A stretch of DNA of 64,000 nt from Thermococcus celer Vu 13 = JCM 8558 (GCF_002214365.1 NZ_CP014854.1:372001-436000); one strand, 5' to 3'. Shown: positions 52,279-60,938, numbered from the stretch's first letter. Notes: generated by a model not told the origin, from the letters alone. Numbers and translations: made by a program.

Positions 52279-52629
52279 ATGGAGAACATTAATGAGCTGA
52301 TAAATGCGGGGGATTTGGGTAGCGTCCTGGAGATTGCTAAAGAATTTCATGGTCATGTATGTCCTTACGTTGCCCTTGGCATAAAGGCATCGGCCATTGC
52401 TATGAAAGAGCTTGGAGTTAACAGACTGGGTTTTAACGGGAGCATAGACGAGGAGATTCTGGCCGTAGTGGAGACCAATAACTGTTTTACAGATGGCGTT
52501 CAGGTTGCCACGGGATGCACCCTTGGAAACAATTCCCTCGTATACCTCGACCTGGGGAAGACTGCGCTGACTCTTGTCAAACGTGGCGAGTGGGAAGGAG
52601 TGAGGATTTACATCGATGCTGGGGCTTGA
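52279..52629 (+). pseudogene. FmdE-like protein, truncated at its C terminus
   Basis: 116 codons match the N-terminal part of FmdE-type proteins: FHGHVCPYVALGIKASAIAM, VETNNCFTDGVQVATGCTLG and NNSLVYLDLGKTALTLVKRG. Normal FmdE proteins continue past this point, often into a zinc-ribbon part. Here the frame ends with DAGA and a stop at a junction with a different gene (ABC ATPase) read in another frame from 52616. The truncated protein could still fold. The ATG at 52279 follows GGTGATAC. Confidence 0.72.
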
Positions 52630-53005
52630 AAGACTAGCCTTGAAAAAGCTAAATCAGCTTAGCGGTGGGGAGCTTCAGAAGGTTGTTATAGCAAGGGCAC
52701 TGGCTCAGGAAGCCAGGGTTCTTCTCTTAGATGAGCCGACAAACAATCTTGACTTGAAGAGCCAGCTCGAACTCATGCGCTTGGTGAAAAAACTTTCCGT
52801 TGAGAGGGGAATAACCGTTTTGCTGGTTGTACATGATGTCAACATCGCCCTCAGGTTTGCTGATGAGTTCATCTTTATGAAGGATGGAAAAATAATTGTC
52901 AAGGGAGACCATAAAATAGTAAAACCCGAATTGATAGGGGAGGTATACGGAATTCCGGTGACAATTCATAGAATTTCGGGTGTTCCCGTCGTCGTTCCGG
53001 TTTAA
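52616..53005 (+). pseudogene. 3' half of an iron/cobalamin-type ABC transporter ATPase
   Basis: 130 codons encode the C-terminal half of a FecE/BtuD-type ATPase: signature LSGGELQKVVIARALAQE, Walker B VLLLDEPTNNLDL, switch VVHDVNIALRFADEF. Walker A and the Q-loop are absent. In complete relatives the residues MLGLERLA follow an EVMEM-like helix that is missing here. The remaining sequence begins inside the end of the FmdE fragment, so it is best read as the right side of a deletion junction; it cannot work as an ATPase. The 3' end overlaps the convergent MoaD-like gene by four bases. Confidence 0.8.
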
Positions 53006-53232
53006 CCCCCGCTCAAAACGGGCATCACTTTCAGTTCATCACCCTCCTCGATGATAGCATCCCCCCTGGCGGGCTTGCCGTTTATAAGGAGTATCCTATC
53101 ATGGAACTCACGGTACCTTGGAATCACCTCCTCCAAAATCTCGTCTGCTGTTTTTGGAGCATCAATCTTAATCTCGAGTTCTCTAGCTTTTGCAAGGTGT
53201 GCGAAAGCTCCCATGAGTTTGATCCTGACCAT
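53002..53232 (-). CDS. MoaD/ThiS-type sulfur-carrier protein
   Basis: A 76-residue beta-grasp protein ending in the thiocarboxylate-forming Gly-Gly (MPVLSGG). Conserved parts include MVRIKLMGAFAHLAKARELE and RILLINGKPARGDAIIEEGD. Such proteins carry sulfur to molybdopterin/tungstopterin or to tRNA thiolation. ATG at 53230-53232 gives the usual length. No moaE partner is adjacent. Confidence 0.87.
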   Translation of the reverse strand: MVRIKLMGAFAHLAKARELEIKIDAPKTADEILEEVIPRYREFHDRILLINGKPARGDAIIEEGDELKVMPVLSGG

Positions 53233-53358
53233 TGAAACCACCCACATTATTATTTCTTTCCCGATTGATAAAGATTGCCCCAGTAGGGTTTGAGATGTTA
53301 CTTTTCGTGGTTGTTTTTGATTAATACTTGTTCTTCTTTTGCATTTTGTAAAATTTTA

Positions 53359-53372
53359 AACTTTTGGTTCAC
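53359..53372 (+). promoter_or_regulatory. Weak SurR-like half-site upstream of TATA
   Basis: AAC-TTTTG-GTT-CAC (53359-53372) is followed by GAA in place of the final AAC of the SurR consensus. A TATA-like TTTATATATTTT follows at about 53379-53390, the same order as at the hydB and FmdE promoters. It may regulate the membrane gene at 53567; the match is partial. Confidence 0.3.
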
Positions 53373-53457
53373 GAAACTTTTATATATTTTAATTGCGTAA
53401 ATTTTCATGCAAAAACCCGTTGGGGGGTCAATGGGGAGACGTGCATTAGGTACTAAA

Positions 53458-53581
53458 TGCGTTTCGATTACACCTGGTCCATAGGGGGGTTCCGGATGGG
53501 ACATATGAAACGACACGAATGCGTTTCGATTACACCTGGTCCATAGGGGGGTTCTGGATGGGACATATGAAACGACACGAA
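53458..53581. repeat. 62-bp tandem duplication covering a gene start
   Basis: Two adjacent 62-base copies (53458-53519 and 53520-53581) differ by a single base (TTCCGG in the first, TTCTGG in the second). Each contains GGATGGGACAT followed by ATGAAACGACACGAA; in the first copy this reading frame meets a stop after about 12 codons, in the second it continues as the membrane protein at 53567. The near-identity points to a recent duplication. Confidence 0.95.
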
Positions 53582-53911
53582 GCCATTTATTTCGTTCTCC
53601 TTGCTTTGGGGTGTATCCTCTGGCTTGAGAATCACTATCCTTCGATTGAAGCAGTTCTTGGTGGCCTGATTGGTGCAGTGGCCATTTACATCGTTCCCGG
53701 GGTGATTTTCAGGAGCATGGGAATCAACAAACCCGCTGTGGTCTTTACTATACTATGGGAATTCGTCGGTGCCATCGTGACAAGGGTCATAGATTTCCCT
53801 CTCTGGAGTTTCTTTCTAATGGCAGGCGTTGGTGGCGTTGTCGTTTTACTGTTCTTTCCCCTTTTAGAAATGGCAGGTTGGATCACGGGTGATAGCCATA
53901 AAGAACTCTAA
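53567..53911 (+). CDS. Membrane protein, 114 aa
   Basis: A 114-residue protein with four hydrophobic segments, starting MKRHEAIYFVLLALGCILWL. Family not recognised. It uses the ATG in the second copy of the 62-bp tandem repeat. Its last codons (GDSHKEL and stop, 53890-53911) are an exact 22-base match to 54468-54489 within the IS remnant downstream. The gene may be regulated by the sites upstream of the repeat; the duplication lengthens the leader by 62 bases. Confidence 0.6.
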   Translation: MKRHEAIYFVLLALGCILWLENHYPSIEAVLGGLIGAVAIYIVPGVIFRSMGINKPAVVFTILWEFVGAIVTRVIDFPLWSFFLMAGVGGVVVLLFFPLLEMAGWITGDSHKEL

Positions 53912-54023
53912 GCCTCTTTGTGTCTCTCCTTCTTGTCTATATTGCGCCGTGAACTGCTGTGAGGAGGAAGGAACTTATTGTGACTATCTACGCCCCGGAC
54001 CGTAATGGCGGAGGTGATGTGTA

Positions 54024-54185
54024 ATGATGCTTAGGGATACGCTTGTCTTTTTAATCTCTTTAATTTTCACAGGTCTGGCAATAATTGATGGAACTTCTCT
54101 CCTTGTTGCAGTAGCAACAATTATGTTTCCATTTGTTGCCGGCAAATCTCATCCGGCTCCACAGGAGGTGAAAAGGGATGGTTGA
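54024..54185 (+). CDS. Small membrane protein, 53 aa
   Basis: A 53-residue protein: MMLRDTLVFLISLIFTGLAI (helix 1), then LLVAVATIMFPFVAG (helix 2) and a polar tail. The ATG overlaps the stop of a 20-codon open stretch before it (TAATG), and the next small gene starts inside its own end, so it is part of a compact operon. No family recognised. Confidence 0.5.
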   Translation: MMLRDTLVFLISLIFTGLAIIDGTSLLVAVATIMFPFVAGKSHPAPQEVKRDG

Positions 54186-54291
54186 AATTACGTTGAAGAG
54201 AACGCTACTCATTTTCTTTTTGCTAAATCTTGTTGTCTTTGTGATGGTAGTAACTGACACCGGAAGTATTGAAAACATTCTGTTAGGATAA
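54178..54291 (+). pseudogene. Small membrane gene truncated by IS insertion
   Basis: Starting at ATG 54178 (after AGGAGGTGAAAAGG) the frame reads MVEITLKRTLLIFFLLNLVV, then FVMVVTDTGSIENI. From 54280 on, the bases belong to the IS end, which supplies only three codons and a stop (LLG, stop at 54289-54291). The rest of this gene was lost or displaced by the IS insertion. Confidence 0.6.
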
Positions 54292-54584
54292 CTGGGGCAT
54301 CACCTCCTGAAGCCATTCAGCAACATCACCAGGTGGTCGACCAAACCGAGAATGAACCCTAACAAAATTATACCAGAAAGCAAACAGAAAAACAAACCTG
54401 TGAACCTTCCGCCAATCCTTACCCCTGAAATTATTCCAGAAACGCCTCGTTCTCTCCTTAAGGGTCCTGATAGCCATAAAGAACTCTAATCCAGTAAATA
54501 ATGGTTCCAGTCTTCATTTCCCCCTCTTTTTTCTGAAGTATCATCAGGCACTTAAACCTAACGCCCTACTGCTTATCCTGACAG
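54280..54584 (-). mobile_element. Deletion derivative of an IS6-like (ISPfu-type) element
   Basis: About 305 bp bounded by CTGTTAGGATAA (54280-54291) and, at the other end, TTATCCTGACAG (54573-54584); the two are inverted repeats with one mismatch. In its own (minus) orientation it starts MKTGTIIYW like the element at 12326, jumps after 54489, and resumes at RTLKERTRRFWNNFRGKDWR, then KVHRFVFLFAFWYNFVRVHS and RFGRPPGDVAEWLQEVMPQL. The C-terminal 60 codons are intact, but most of the catalytic DDE region is missing. The joint holds a 22-base segment (54468-54489) identical to the end of the gene at 53567-53911. It cannot transpose by itself. Confidence 0.82.
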
Positions 54585-54647
54585 TATCACACATTGCGAC
54601 GTAACCGTTTTATACCCTGATGTCCATATAACACCAGCGGTGATACC

Positions 54648-55670
54648 ATGAGGCCCATCAAATCACTCGACTCCGGGGGGTTTGATGAACTGCTCGGTAT
54701 CCTCAACGGCATGGGGAACAGGCTTCTCCTCATCAGGATATCCGGGAAGGACGCTTTTCTTTACGGAAACGGCAGGGTCATGAGGGAGTACATCGATATC
54801 CCCCGGGATCTGAGGGACGTCGAGGTGGTGGAACTCGACAAGTTCGAGTTCCTGGACCTTCTTCAGGGGGAGGCCGAGCCGAAGCGCACCCCCATGACTG
54901 TGGAGTTCTCGTATTCCCTCGACGCCCCCAAGGACATCTACATACACCTGGAGGATGCCCTACTCAAGGCGGTGCTGAAGGCCTACAAAACCCTCGGAAT
55001 CGCCATCGAGAGGGCCGATCTAAAGGCTTCGATAAGGTACGGGGCAACCGGCAGGGACATACTCCTCATCAGGGGAAACGTAAAGGGGTTATCTGCCAGC
55101 GAAGTGGAAAAGACGGAGCTGGCGAGGGTTCTGTCGGACGTCGTATCCCGGGAGGCGGGCTTTGATGCGAGGGTCCTGCTCCGGGGCTTCGATCTGGTTA
55201 AAACACGCGGAAAGCCCCTGCTGAGGGTATCGGCACCGCGGGCCCACGTCAGGGGAGGAAGGGTTCTCGAGGTGCCCCTTGCCAGGAACGTGGCCCCGAG
55301 CCTGAACAGGGATAAAGTACAGGTTGAGGTGGAGAGGATACTGGAGGAGGCGGGGATCGAGGAGCTCGCGGGAAAACTCAAGAGGGATACCGAAAGGCGG
55401 GTTCAGACGGGAGCGATTGAGGCCTTCCTGAGGGAAAGACTATCAGGCATCAGAGATGTCCAGGTGAACTGGATTAAGGTCTCCCCCGGGGGGGACGGCG
55501 GGGTCAAGGTCGCCATCGGCGCGTCCAGGAGGTCAAAGTCAAGGAGCGACGTTGAAATAACCAGCATGGTTGGGAAGGAAATAGAGGCCGCCCAGAGGGA
55601 AGGGAGAGCCCGGGGACTGGCTTTTAAGGTTTCGTCGGCGTTTCTGGTGCTGGAGGAGGACGTCTATTAG
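54648..55670 (+). CDS. DUF2226-like protein, shorter paralogue of 38953-40674
   Basis: A 340-residue protein with an N-terminal mixed domain (about 1-80, SLDSGGFDELLGILNGMGNR, then LLLIRISGKDAFLYG), a central alpha/beta domain (about 85-200) and a C-terminal helical and beta unit with VERILEEAGIEELAGKLKRD. The last segment parallels MLKQAGIDELAPLTEEKRKE in the longer protein at 38953-40674; domain order is the same apart from the missing low-complexity linker. No signal peptide. Function unknown. Confidence 0.62.
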   Translation: MRPIKSLDSGGFDELLGILNGMGNRLLLIRISGKDAFLYGNGRVMREYIDIPRDLRDVEVVELDKFEFLDLLQGEAEPKRTPMTVEFSYSLDAPKDIYIHLEDALLKAVLKAYKTLGIAIERADLKASIRYGATGRDILLIRGNVKGLSASEVEKTELARVLSDVVSREAGFDARVLLRGFDLVKTRGKPLLRVSAPRAHVRGGRVLEVPLARNVAPSLNRDKVQVEVERILEEAGIEELAGKLKRDTERRVQTGAIEAFLRERLSGIRDVQVNWIKVSPGGDGGVKVAIGASRRSKSRSDVEITSMVGKEIEAAQREGRARGLAFKVSSAFLVLEEDVY

Positions 55671-55717
55671 GCCCGGCAACATTAAAAACCTCCCCTCCAT
55701 TTTTCGCTGGTGGTGGT

Positions 55718-55885
55718 ATGAAGCGTAGAACCCTCTACAGGGCACTGCTGGCCATCGTCCTCCTTCTAACGATCGTTTACACCCTCGGGATACTTGGCTT
55801 AGTGCCCTTCCGGTGGAGCTACTACATCACGATGTTCATGATAGTCCTCTTCCTCGTCCTCAGAATGGAGAAGAAGCGTCAGTAG
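55718..55885 (+). CDS. Small membrane protein, 55 aa
   Basis: A 55-residue protein with two hydrophobic helices: RALLAIVLLLTIVYTLGILG and YYITMFMIVLFLVLRM, ending in basic residues. The start ATG at 55718 follows GGTGGTGGT. It overlaps the convergent ABC permease gene by seven bases. The clear ribosome binding site, ideal helix pattern and core-like codon use make it a real gene candidate. Confidence 0.6.
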   Translation: MKRRTLYRALLAIVLLLTIVYTLGILGLVPFRWSYYITMFMIVLFLVLRMEKKRQ

Positions 55886-56592
55886 AGGGCCTTTATCCTC
55901 CTCACGGAGAGCGCCATGAAGGTCGTTGCTATGAGGATGAGCGCGAGCAGGGCATAGAGGGGCGCCACGACGTCGTAGTAGTACAGCATCGAGTACCTGA
56001 GCCCGTCGACCGAGTACGTCATCGGCGTCAGGATGCCCACGACGAGGAACCACCTCGGAAAGAGCGTGAGGGACTCGATAGCACCGCTGGTGAACATCAT
56101 GGGGAGCCTGAGCAGGTTGAGCCACGTCATGACGTTTATCGGCTTCTCAACGGCCAGCGCTATGTAGAGACCGAAGGCGGAGAAGGCCACGTTGGCCAGG
56201 ATGAGGAAGAGAATAGTGAGGGGCCAGTTCCAGACGGGGTAGACCATGAAGTACTTCACAAGGACGAGCGTTATCAGGCTCACCATGAGGCCGAAGAGCG
56301 AAGCCACGAGGACCTTGGCGAGGACTATCTCCCCGTATCGAATCGGGGCGAGGAGGAGACGCTCGAACGTTTTGAGGCGCCTCTCGAATATCAGCGACGA
56401 GGAGACGAAGGAGGTCGTCGCGAAGAGGGCCGAGATGCTGATGAGACCAGGGGCGAGGTGGTCGACGTCGCCGAAGCGAACGATGAAGGCAAGGGTGAAC
56501 ACGAGGGGGAACACGAGACCCCAGCTGATCGAGCCAGGTTTCAACAGGTACTCCCTGAGCTCCTTGTTCACTATAGCGAGAACGTGCCTCAT
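55879..56592 (-). CDS. ABC-2 type permease
   Basis: A 237-residue permease with six membrane segments (SISWGLVFPLVFTLAFIVRF; FERRLKTFERLLLAPIRYGE; LPMMFTSGAIESLTLFPRWF). Its ATG at 56590-56592 overlaps the stop of the ATPase gene (ATATGAG). It closely parallels the permease at 49969-50709. It forms an exporter with the ATPase upstream; cargo not known. Confidence 0.88.
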   Translation of the reverse strand: MRHVLAIVNKELREYLLKPGSISWGLVFPLVFTLAFIVRFGDVDHLAPGLISISALFATTSFVSSSLIFERRLKTFERLLLAPIRYGEIVLAKVLVASLFGLMVSLITLVLVKYFMVYPVWNWPLTILFLILANVAFSAFGLYIALAVEKPINVMTWLNLLRLPMMFTSGAIESLTLFPRWFLVVGILTPMTYSVDGLRYSMLYYYDVVAPLYALLALILIATTFMALSVRRIKALY

Positions 56593-57530
56593 ATGGGACA
56601 CCCCCCACAGCTCACGGGACAGGTTTTGTCCTCGTTGCTCTCCGTGAGCTCGAGGAAGACCTCCTCGATGCTCGGGAGTTCCGTGGAGATGTGCCTCACG
56701 GTAAGTCCGAGGCTTTCCTTGACCTTCCAGAACTCCTCAAGGAACTCATCAGGATCTTTTACGGTAACCACTATCGAGTCCTCGTCGAACGTCGGGCTAT
56801 ACGGCTCGAGGAACTTCAAAAGCCTGTTGCCGATGGGCTCGACCCTGAGCCTCACCCTAACACCCGCCCCCACGAGTTTCCTCAGCTCGTTCCTCTTCCC
56901 CAGGGCCACGATTTTCCCGCGGTTGATTATCGCTATTCGATGGGGCAGAACCTCGGCCTCCCACATGTTGTGGGTGGTCAGGAAAATCGTCTTCCCGGTT
57001 TTGTTGAGGGCCAGTATCATCTCCCTGACGAGCTTGGCCGACTGAACGTCCAGCGCCACGGTGGGCTCGTCCATGAAGAGCACGGGGGGTTCGTGAACCA
57101 GCGCCGCCGCGATGGTAGCCCGTCTCTTGTATCCCGAGCTGAGTTTCCCGAACTTCCTCTTCGCCGGGAGGTTGAACTCCTCTATCAGGCGGGAGACGTT
57201 CTCCATTGGAGCGTCGTACAGCCTGGCCAGAAAGCGGAGGTTCTCCTCGACCGTTAACTCATCGTAGAGGTTCGAGACGTCCGGGACGAGGCCGATGCTA
57301 CGCTTAACTTCCAGCCTCTGGGTCTTAACGTCGTAACCGTTCACGTAGGCCTCACCGGCCGTTATCGAAGTAAGGGTCGAGAGCATCCTAACGGTGGTGG
57401 TCTTTCCGGCTCCGTTGGGGCCAAGGAACCCGAATATCTCCCCCTTCCTGACCTCAAAGCTTATCCCATCGACGGCCGTGAAGTCACCGTACCTCTTGGT
57501 CAGCTTTCTGACCTCTATAACGGCCCTCAC
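56589..57530 (-). CDS. ABC transporter ATP-binding protein with Cys-rich tail
   Basis: A 313-residue ATPase: Walker A GPNGAGKTTTVRM, signature region KLSSGYKRRATIAAAL, Walker B VLFMDEPTVALDV. The C-terminal end carries CPVSCGGCP, three cysteines in a CxxxCxxC-like spacing not expected in an ABC ATPase; it may bind a metal or react to redox state. The GTG start overlaps the stop of the beta-propeller gene (GTGA), so all three genes form one operon. Confidence 0.85.
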   Translation of the reverse strand: MRAVIEVRKLTKRYGDFTAVDGISFEVRKGEIFGFLGPNGAGKTTTVRMLSTLTSITAGEAYVNGYDVKTQRLEVKRSIGLVPDVSNLYDELTVEENLRFLARLYDAPMENVSRLIEEFNLPAKRKFGKLSSGYKRRATIAAALVHEPPVLFMDEPTVALDVQSAKLVREMILALNKTGKTIFLTTHNMWEAEVLPHRIAIINRGKIVALGKRNELRKLVGAGVRVRLRVEPIGNRLLKFLEPYSPTFDEDSIVVTVKDPDEFLEEFWKVKESLGLTVRHISTELPSIEEVFLELTESNEDKTCPVSCGGCPI

Positions 57531-58687
57531 TCTCTCATCTCCCTCCAGAGCATTGCGATGGCAATCAGAACGAGCGCCCCTATCCCGAGAGCCACCGCAG
57601 GGTTTCCGAGTTCCCTCTTCGGCGGTGTTGCCGTGGTGGACTCAGTGGGAGTAACCGGGGAAGTTTCGTTAAGGCCCATGAAATCGACGTCGGCCTCGCA
57701 GAGCTCCTTACCGTGGAACCTGCGGGTGAGGGCCAGGTACCTCGCCCCCGGCGAGATGGCAACTTTGTCGATGGTGGTATCGTTGGACGGGTAATCCGCC
57801 ATTATCGCCCCGTCGGGGCCTATTATAATGGCCTCCGCTTCTCCGGCGGCCAGGGTGTAACCGTTGGCAGTCGCCACGTCCGTGGTCATGAGATAAAAGG
57901 GAACCGAGTACACCTGTTTGCCATCCCCGTCGAGCAGGACTATCTCGTTCAGACCACCGCCCAGCGCTATCCTCTTCCCATCGAAGTCCATGTCCCTGAT
58001 GAGACCGTCGAACTTCTTCTCCCAGAGCTCCTTCCCGTCCCAGGTGAAGGCGTAGACGGAGCTCCATGTCTCGTCCGGGGAGACCGCGAGGGACACGAAC
58101 ATATCATCGTTTCCCGCCACCCTCTTCACATCACCGGGGAGGGTGATGTTGAGAAGGGCCCTTCCGTCCAGGGAGAACGCCACGAGCTTCCCATCGTCCG
58201 CGCCGACGAGTATTCTATCACCGACGAGGTCAACGCTCCATACGTAGGAACCCACGTCCCTCTTCCAGACGAGTGCCGTGTCCCTGAAGAAGTAAACGAA
58301 GCCTCCGACGTTACTCGCCACCGCGTATTTTCCGTCGGGCGATATGTCCACGCTGTAGACGACGTTTTCGGTCCTGTACTCCCTCAGAAGCTTTCCGTGA
58401 GAATCGAAGAACTGAACCCAGTACCCGTCGGTTCCGACGATGACCGTTCCATTGTCGCTGGCGGCCACGGAGTATGCGAGACCCCTAACGGGGGCCCTGA
58501 AGGCCACGCTCCCGTTAGGCCGCAGGAGTACCGCGTTGTACCCAAAGGCGAGCGCCAGGTCCCCCCTATCGTTGAACGCCATGGAGAACACTATGCACTG
58601 GTCGTGGTACGTCCAGAGAAGGTGGGGCTGGGCGCTTACGGGTGTCAGCGTGAGGAGAAGCAGGATGAGGGGAAACAACCGTTTCAT
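57527..58687 (-). CDS. Secreted beta-propeller protein with C-terminal anchor
   Basis: A 386-residue exported protein. Signal peptide 1-19 (MKRLFPLILLLLTLTPVSA). Repeated blades of WD40/PQQ-like type follow, each with an aromatic or Gly-Asp turn (YSVDISPDGKYAVASNVGGF; WSVDLVGDRILVGADDGKL; RDMDFDGKRIALGGGLNEI). Near the C terminus lie a Thr-rich linker and a membrane helix (PAVALGIGALVLIAIAMLW). It is the first gene of an operon with an ABC exporter; it may be exported substrate or a surface receptor linked to it. Confidence 0.82.
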   Translation of the reverse strand: MKRLFPLILLLLTLTPVSAQPHLLWTYHDQCIVFSMAFNDRGDLALAFGYNAVLLRPNGSVAFRAPVRGLAYSVAASDNGTVIVGTDGYWVQFFDSHGKLLREYRTENVVYSVDISPDGKYAVASNVGGFVYFFRDTALVWKRDVGSYVWSVDLVGDRILVGADDGKLVAFSLDGRALLNITLPGDVKRVAGNDDMFVSLAVSPDETWSSVYAFTWDGKELWEKKFDGLIRDMDFDGKRIALGGGLNEIVLLDGDGKQVYSVPFYLMTTDVATANGYTLAAGEAEAIIIGPDGAIMADYPSNDTTIDKVAISPGARYLALTRRFHGKELCEADVDFMGLNETSPVTPTESTTATPPKRELGNPAVALGIGALVLIAIAMLWREMRE

Positions 58688-58828
58688 AGTTTCACCGCTC
58701 CTGCATCCGTTGGCGATTTTAAATAGTTAATGGTGCGGGCCTCAAAGCTCGGGAGAAGATGGGAGTGGTTCCAGACTCCAAAAAGATATTCCCTCGAGGG
58801 CTTATGTTAGGCTCAACGAAAGCTTCTC

Positions 58829-58859
58829 AACCTTTGGTTTACAATTTTCGGGTTTAAAA
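58829..58859 (+). promoter_or_regulatory. SurR-like site and TATA box of the hydrogenase operon
   Basis: AAC-CTTTG-GTT-TAC-AAT (58829-58845) matches the reverse complement of the SurR consensus GTT-n3-AAC-n5-GTT except for the last base. The TATA-like GTTTAAAA (58852-58859) lies seven bases downstream. In Pyrococcus SurR activates hydrogenase genes when sulfur is absent; this arrangement fits the same control. Confidence 0.7.
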
Positions 58860-58943
58860 ACGCTTTTTTAGTCCCCTGTGAAGTCCGTATTGAGGGGATA
58901 GATATGAGCACGTGTATATTCCTGTTCATTGGAGGTGACGAAC

Positions 58944-60047
58944 TTGAGGTACGTTAAACTCCCCAGGGAGAACACTTACGCGTTCCTTGAACGGCTGAAG
59001 GAGTGGGGGAAACTGTACGCCCCCGTGAAAATCTCCGAGAAGTTCTACGACTTCAGGGAAATAGACGACGTCAGAAAGGTCGAGTTCCACTACAACAGAA
59101 CGATAATGCCGCCGAAGAAGTTCTTCTTCCCGCCGAGGGAGAAGCTCTTTGAGTTCACTGTCTCCAGGGCGGAGTACAGGGAAACGCTGGAGGACGTCGA
59201 GCCCTTCGTGGTCTTCGGCATTCACTCCTGCGACATCTTCGGCCTCAAGATCCTCGACACGGTATACCTCGACGAGTTCCCGGACAAGTATTACAGAGTA
59301 AGAAGGGAGAAGGGCATCATCGTAGGCATCAGCTGCATGCCGGACGAGTACTGCTTCTGCAACCTGAGGGAGACCGACTTCGCCGACGATGGCTTCGACC
59401 TCTTCCTGCACGAGCTCCCCGATGGCTGGCTCGTCCGCGTCGGGACGCCCACCGGCCACAGAATCGTGGATAGAAACATCAAGCTCTTCGAGGAGGTCAG
59501 CACCGAGGACATCTGCAACTTCCGGGAGTTCGAGAACAAACGCTCGAAGGCGTTCAAATACCACGAGGACTGGAGCAACCTGCGTTATCTCCTCGAGCTC
59601 GAGATGGAGCACCCAATGTGGGAAGAGCAGGCCGACATCTGCCTCGCCTGCGGCAACTGCAACCTAACGTGTCCTACGTGCCGCTGCTACGAAGTTCAGG
59701 ACATCGTCAACCTCGACGGGGACACAGGCTACCGCGAGAGGCGTTGGGACTCCTGCCAGCTCAGGAGCCACGGTCTGGTTGCCGGGGGTCACAACTTCAG
59801 GCCCACCAAGAAAGCCCGCTTCATGAACCGCTACCTCTGCAAGAACGCCTACAACGAAAAGCTCGGCATAAGTTACTGCGTCGGCTGCGGAAGGTGCACC
59901 TACTTCTGCCCCGCGGGCATAAGCTTCGTGAGGAACCTGCGCACCATCATGGGGCTCGAGGAGAAGTCGTGTCCGCCGGAGGTAAGCGATGAGATTCCGA
60001 AGAGGGGCTTCGCCTACGCCGCAGGGGTAAGGGGTGATGGTCTATGA
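58944..60047 (+). CDS. hydB: Cytosolic NiFe hydrogenase (sulfhydrogenase I type) beta subunit
   Basis: Iron-sulfur subunit of the soluble NADP-dependent hydrogenase, 367 residues. Two [4Fe-4S] motifs are visible, [16 protein letters not shown] (about residue 232) and [14 protein letters not shown] (about 312). The TTG start at 58944 is chosen because GGAGGTGA lies five bases upstream and the product begins RYVKLP as in Pyrococcus HydB. It passes electrons between HydG and HydD. First gene of hydBGDA. Confidence 0.94.
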   Translation: MRYVKLPRENTYAFLERLKEWGKLYAPVKISEKFYDFREIDDVRKVEFHYNRTIMPPKKFFFPPREKLFEFTVSRAEYRETLEDVEPFVVFGIHSCDIFGLKILDTVYLDEFPDKYYRVRREKGIIVGISCMPDEYCFCNLRETDFADDGFDLFLHELPDGWLVRVGTPTGHRIVDRNIKLFEEVSTEDICNFREFENKRSKAFKYHEDWSNLRYLLELEMEHPMWEEQADICLACGNCNLTCPTCRCYEVQDIVNLDGDTGYRERRWDSCQLRSHGLVAGGHNFRPTKKARFMNRYLCKNAYNEKLGISYCVGCGRCTYFCPAGISFVRNLRTIMGLEEKSCPPEVSDEIPKRGFAYAAGVRGDGL

Positions 60048-60928
60048 GCGAGGCCGTTCCACGGGAGGTCATGATGCCCGACGGCAACCCCTACGCACTC
60101 CACAGGGTAAAGGTTCTCAAGGTTTACCCGCTCACGGAGATGGAGAAGCTGTTCCTCTTCCGCTTCGAGGACCCCGAGCTGGCCGAGAAGTGGACCTTCC
60201 GCCCGGGACAGTTCGTCCAGCTCACGATACCCGGCGTCGGTGAGGTTCCGATAAGCATCTGCTCCTCGGCCATGAGGAAGGGCTTCTTCGAGCTCTGCAT
60301 CAGGAAAGCCGGGAGGGTTACAACGGTCATTCACAGACTCAAGCCCGGAGATACCGTCCTCGTCCGCGGCCCCTACGGCAACGGTTTCCCCGTTGACGAG
60401 TGGGAGGGCATGGACCTGCTCCTCATAGGTGCGGGTTTGGGAACCGCTCCCTTAAGAAGCGTCTTCCTGTACGCGATGGACAACCGCTGGAAGTACGGCA
60501 ACATAACATTCATCAACACCGCCCGCTACGGCAAGGACCTGCTCTTCTACAAGGAGCTCGAGGCCATGAAGGATCTGGCCGAGGCGGAGAACGTCAGGAT
60601 AATCCAGAGCGTCACGCGCGACCCCGAGTGGCCCGGAAGGCACGGCAGGCCACAGAACTTCATCGTTGAGGCCAACACCAACCCGAAGAGAACCGCGGTG
60701 GCGGTGTGCGGGCCGCCGAGGATGTACAAATCCGTCTTCGAGTCCCTCATCAACTACGGTTACAGGCCCGAGAACATATTCGTCACGCTGGAGAGGAAGA
60801 TGAAGTGCGGGATAGGCAAGTGCGGCCACTGCAACGTCGGAACGAGCACGAGCTGGAAGTACGTGTGCAAGGACGGCCCGGTCTTCACGTACTTCGACAT
60901 AGTATCAACGCCCGGACTGCTCGACTGA
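60044..60928 (+). CDS. hydG: Cytosolic NiFe hydrogenase gamma subunit (FAD/NAD(P)H-binding)
   Basis: A 294-residue ferredoxin-NADP reductase-type subunit. FAD-binding [20 protein letters not shown], the NAD(P) site [15 protein letters not shown], and the C-terminal [2Fe-2S] motif with Cys in [14 protein letters not shown] and YVCKDG. It is the NADP(H) site of the hydrogenase. The ATG overlaps hydB by four bases. Confidence 0.94.
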   Translation: MSEAVPREVMMPDGNPYALHRVKVLKVYPLTEMEKLFLFRFEDPELAEKWTFRPGQFVQLTIPGVGEVPISICSSAMRKGFFELCIRKAGRVTTVIHRLKPGDTVLVRGPYGNGFPVDEWEGMDLLLIGAGLGTAPLRSVFLYAMDNRWKYGNITFINTARYGKDLLFYKELEAMKDLAEAENVRIIQSVTRDPEWPGRHGRPQNFIVEANTNPKRTAVAVCGPPRMYKSVFESLINYGYRPENIFVTLERKMKCGIGKCGHCNVGTSTSWKYVCKDGPVFTYFDIVSTPGLLD

Positions 60929-60938
60929 GGTGGTGAAG

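Noticed and set aside
53458-53581. 62-bp direct repeat as a CRISPR fragment
   Set aside because: There are only two adjacent copies, no spacers, the unit is too long and it contains a gene start. No cas genes occur in the window.
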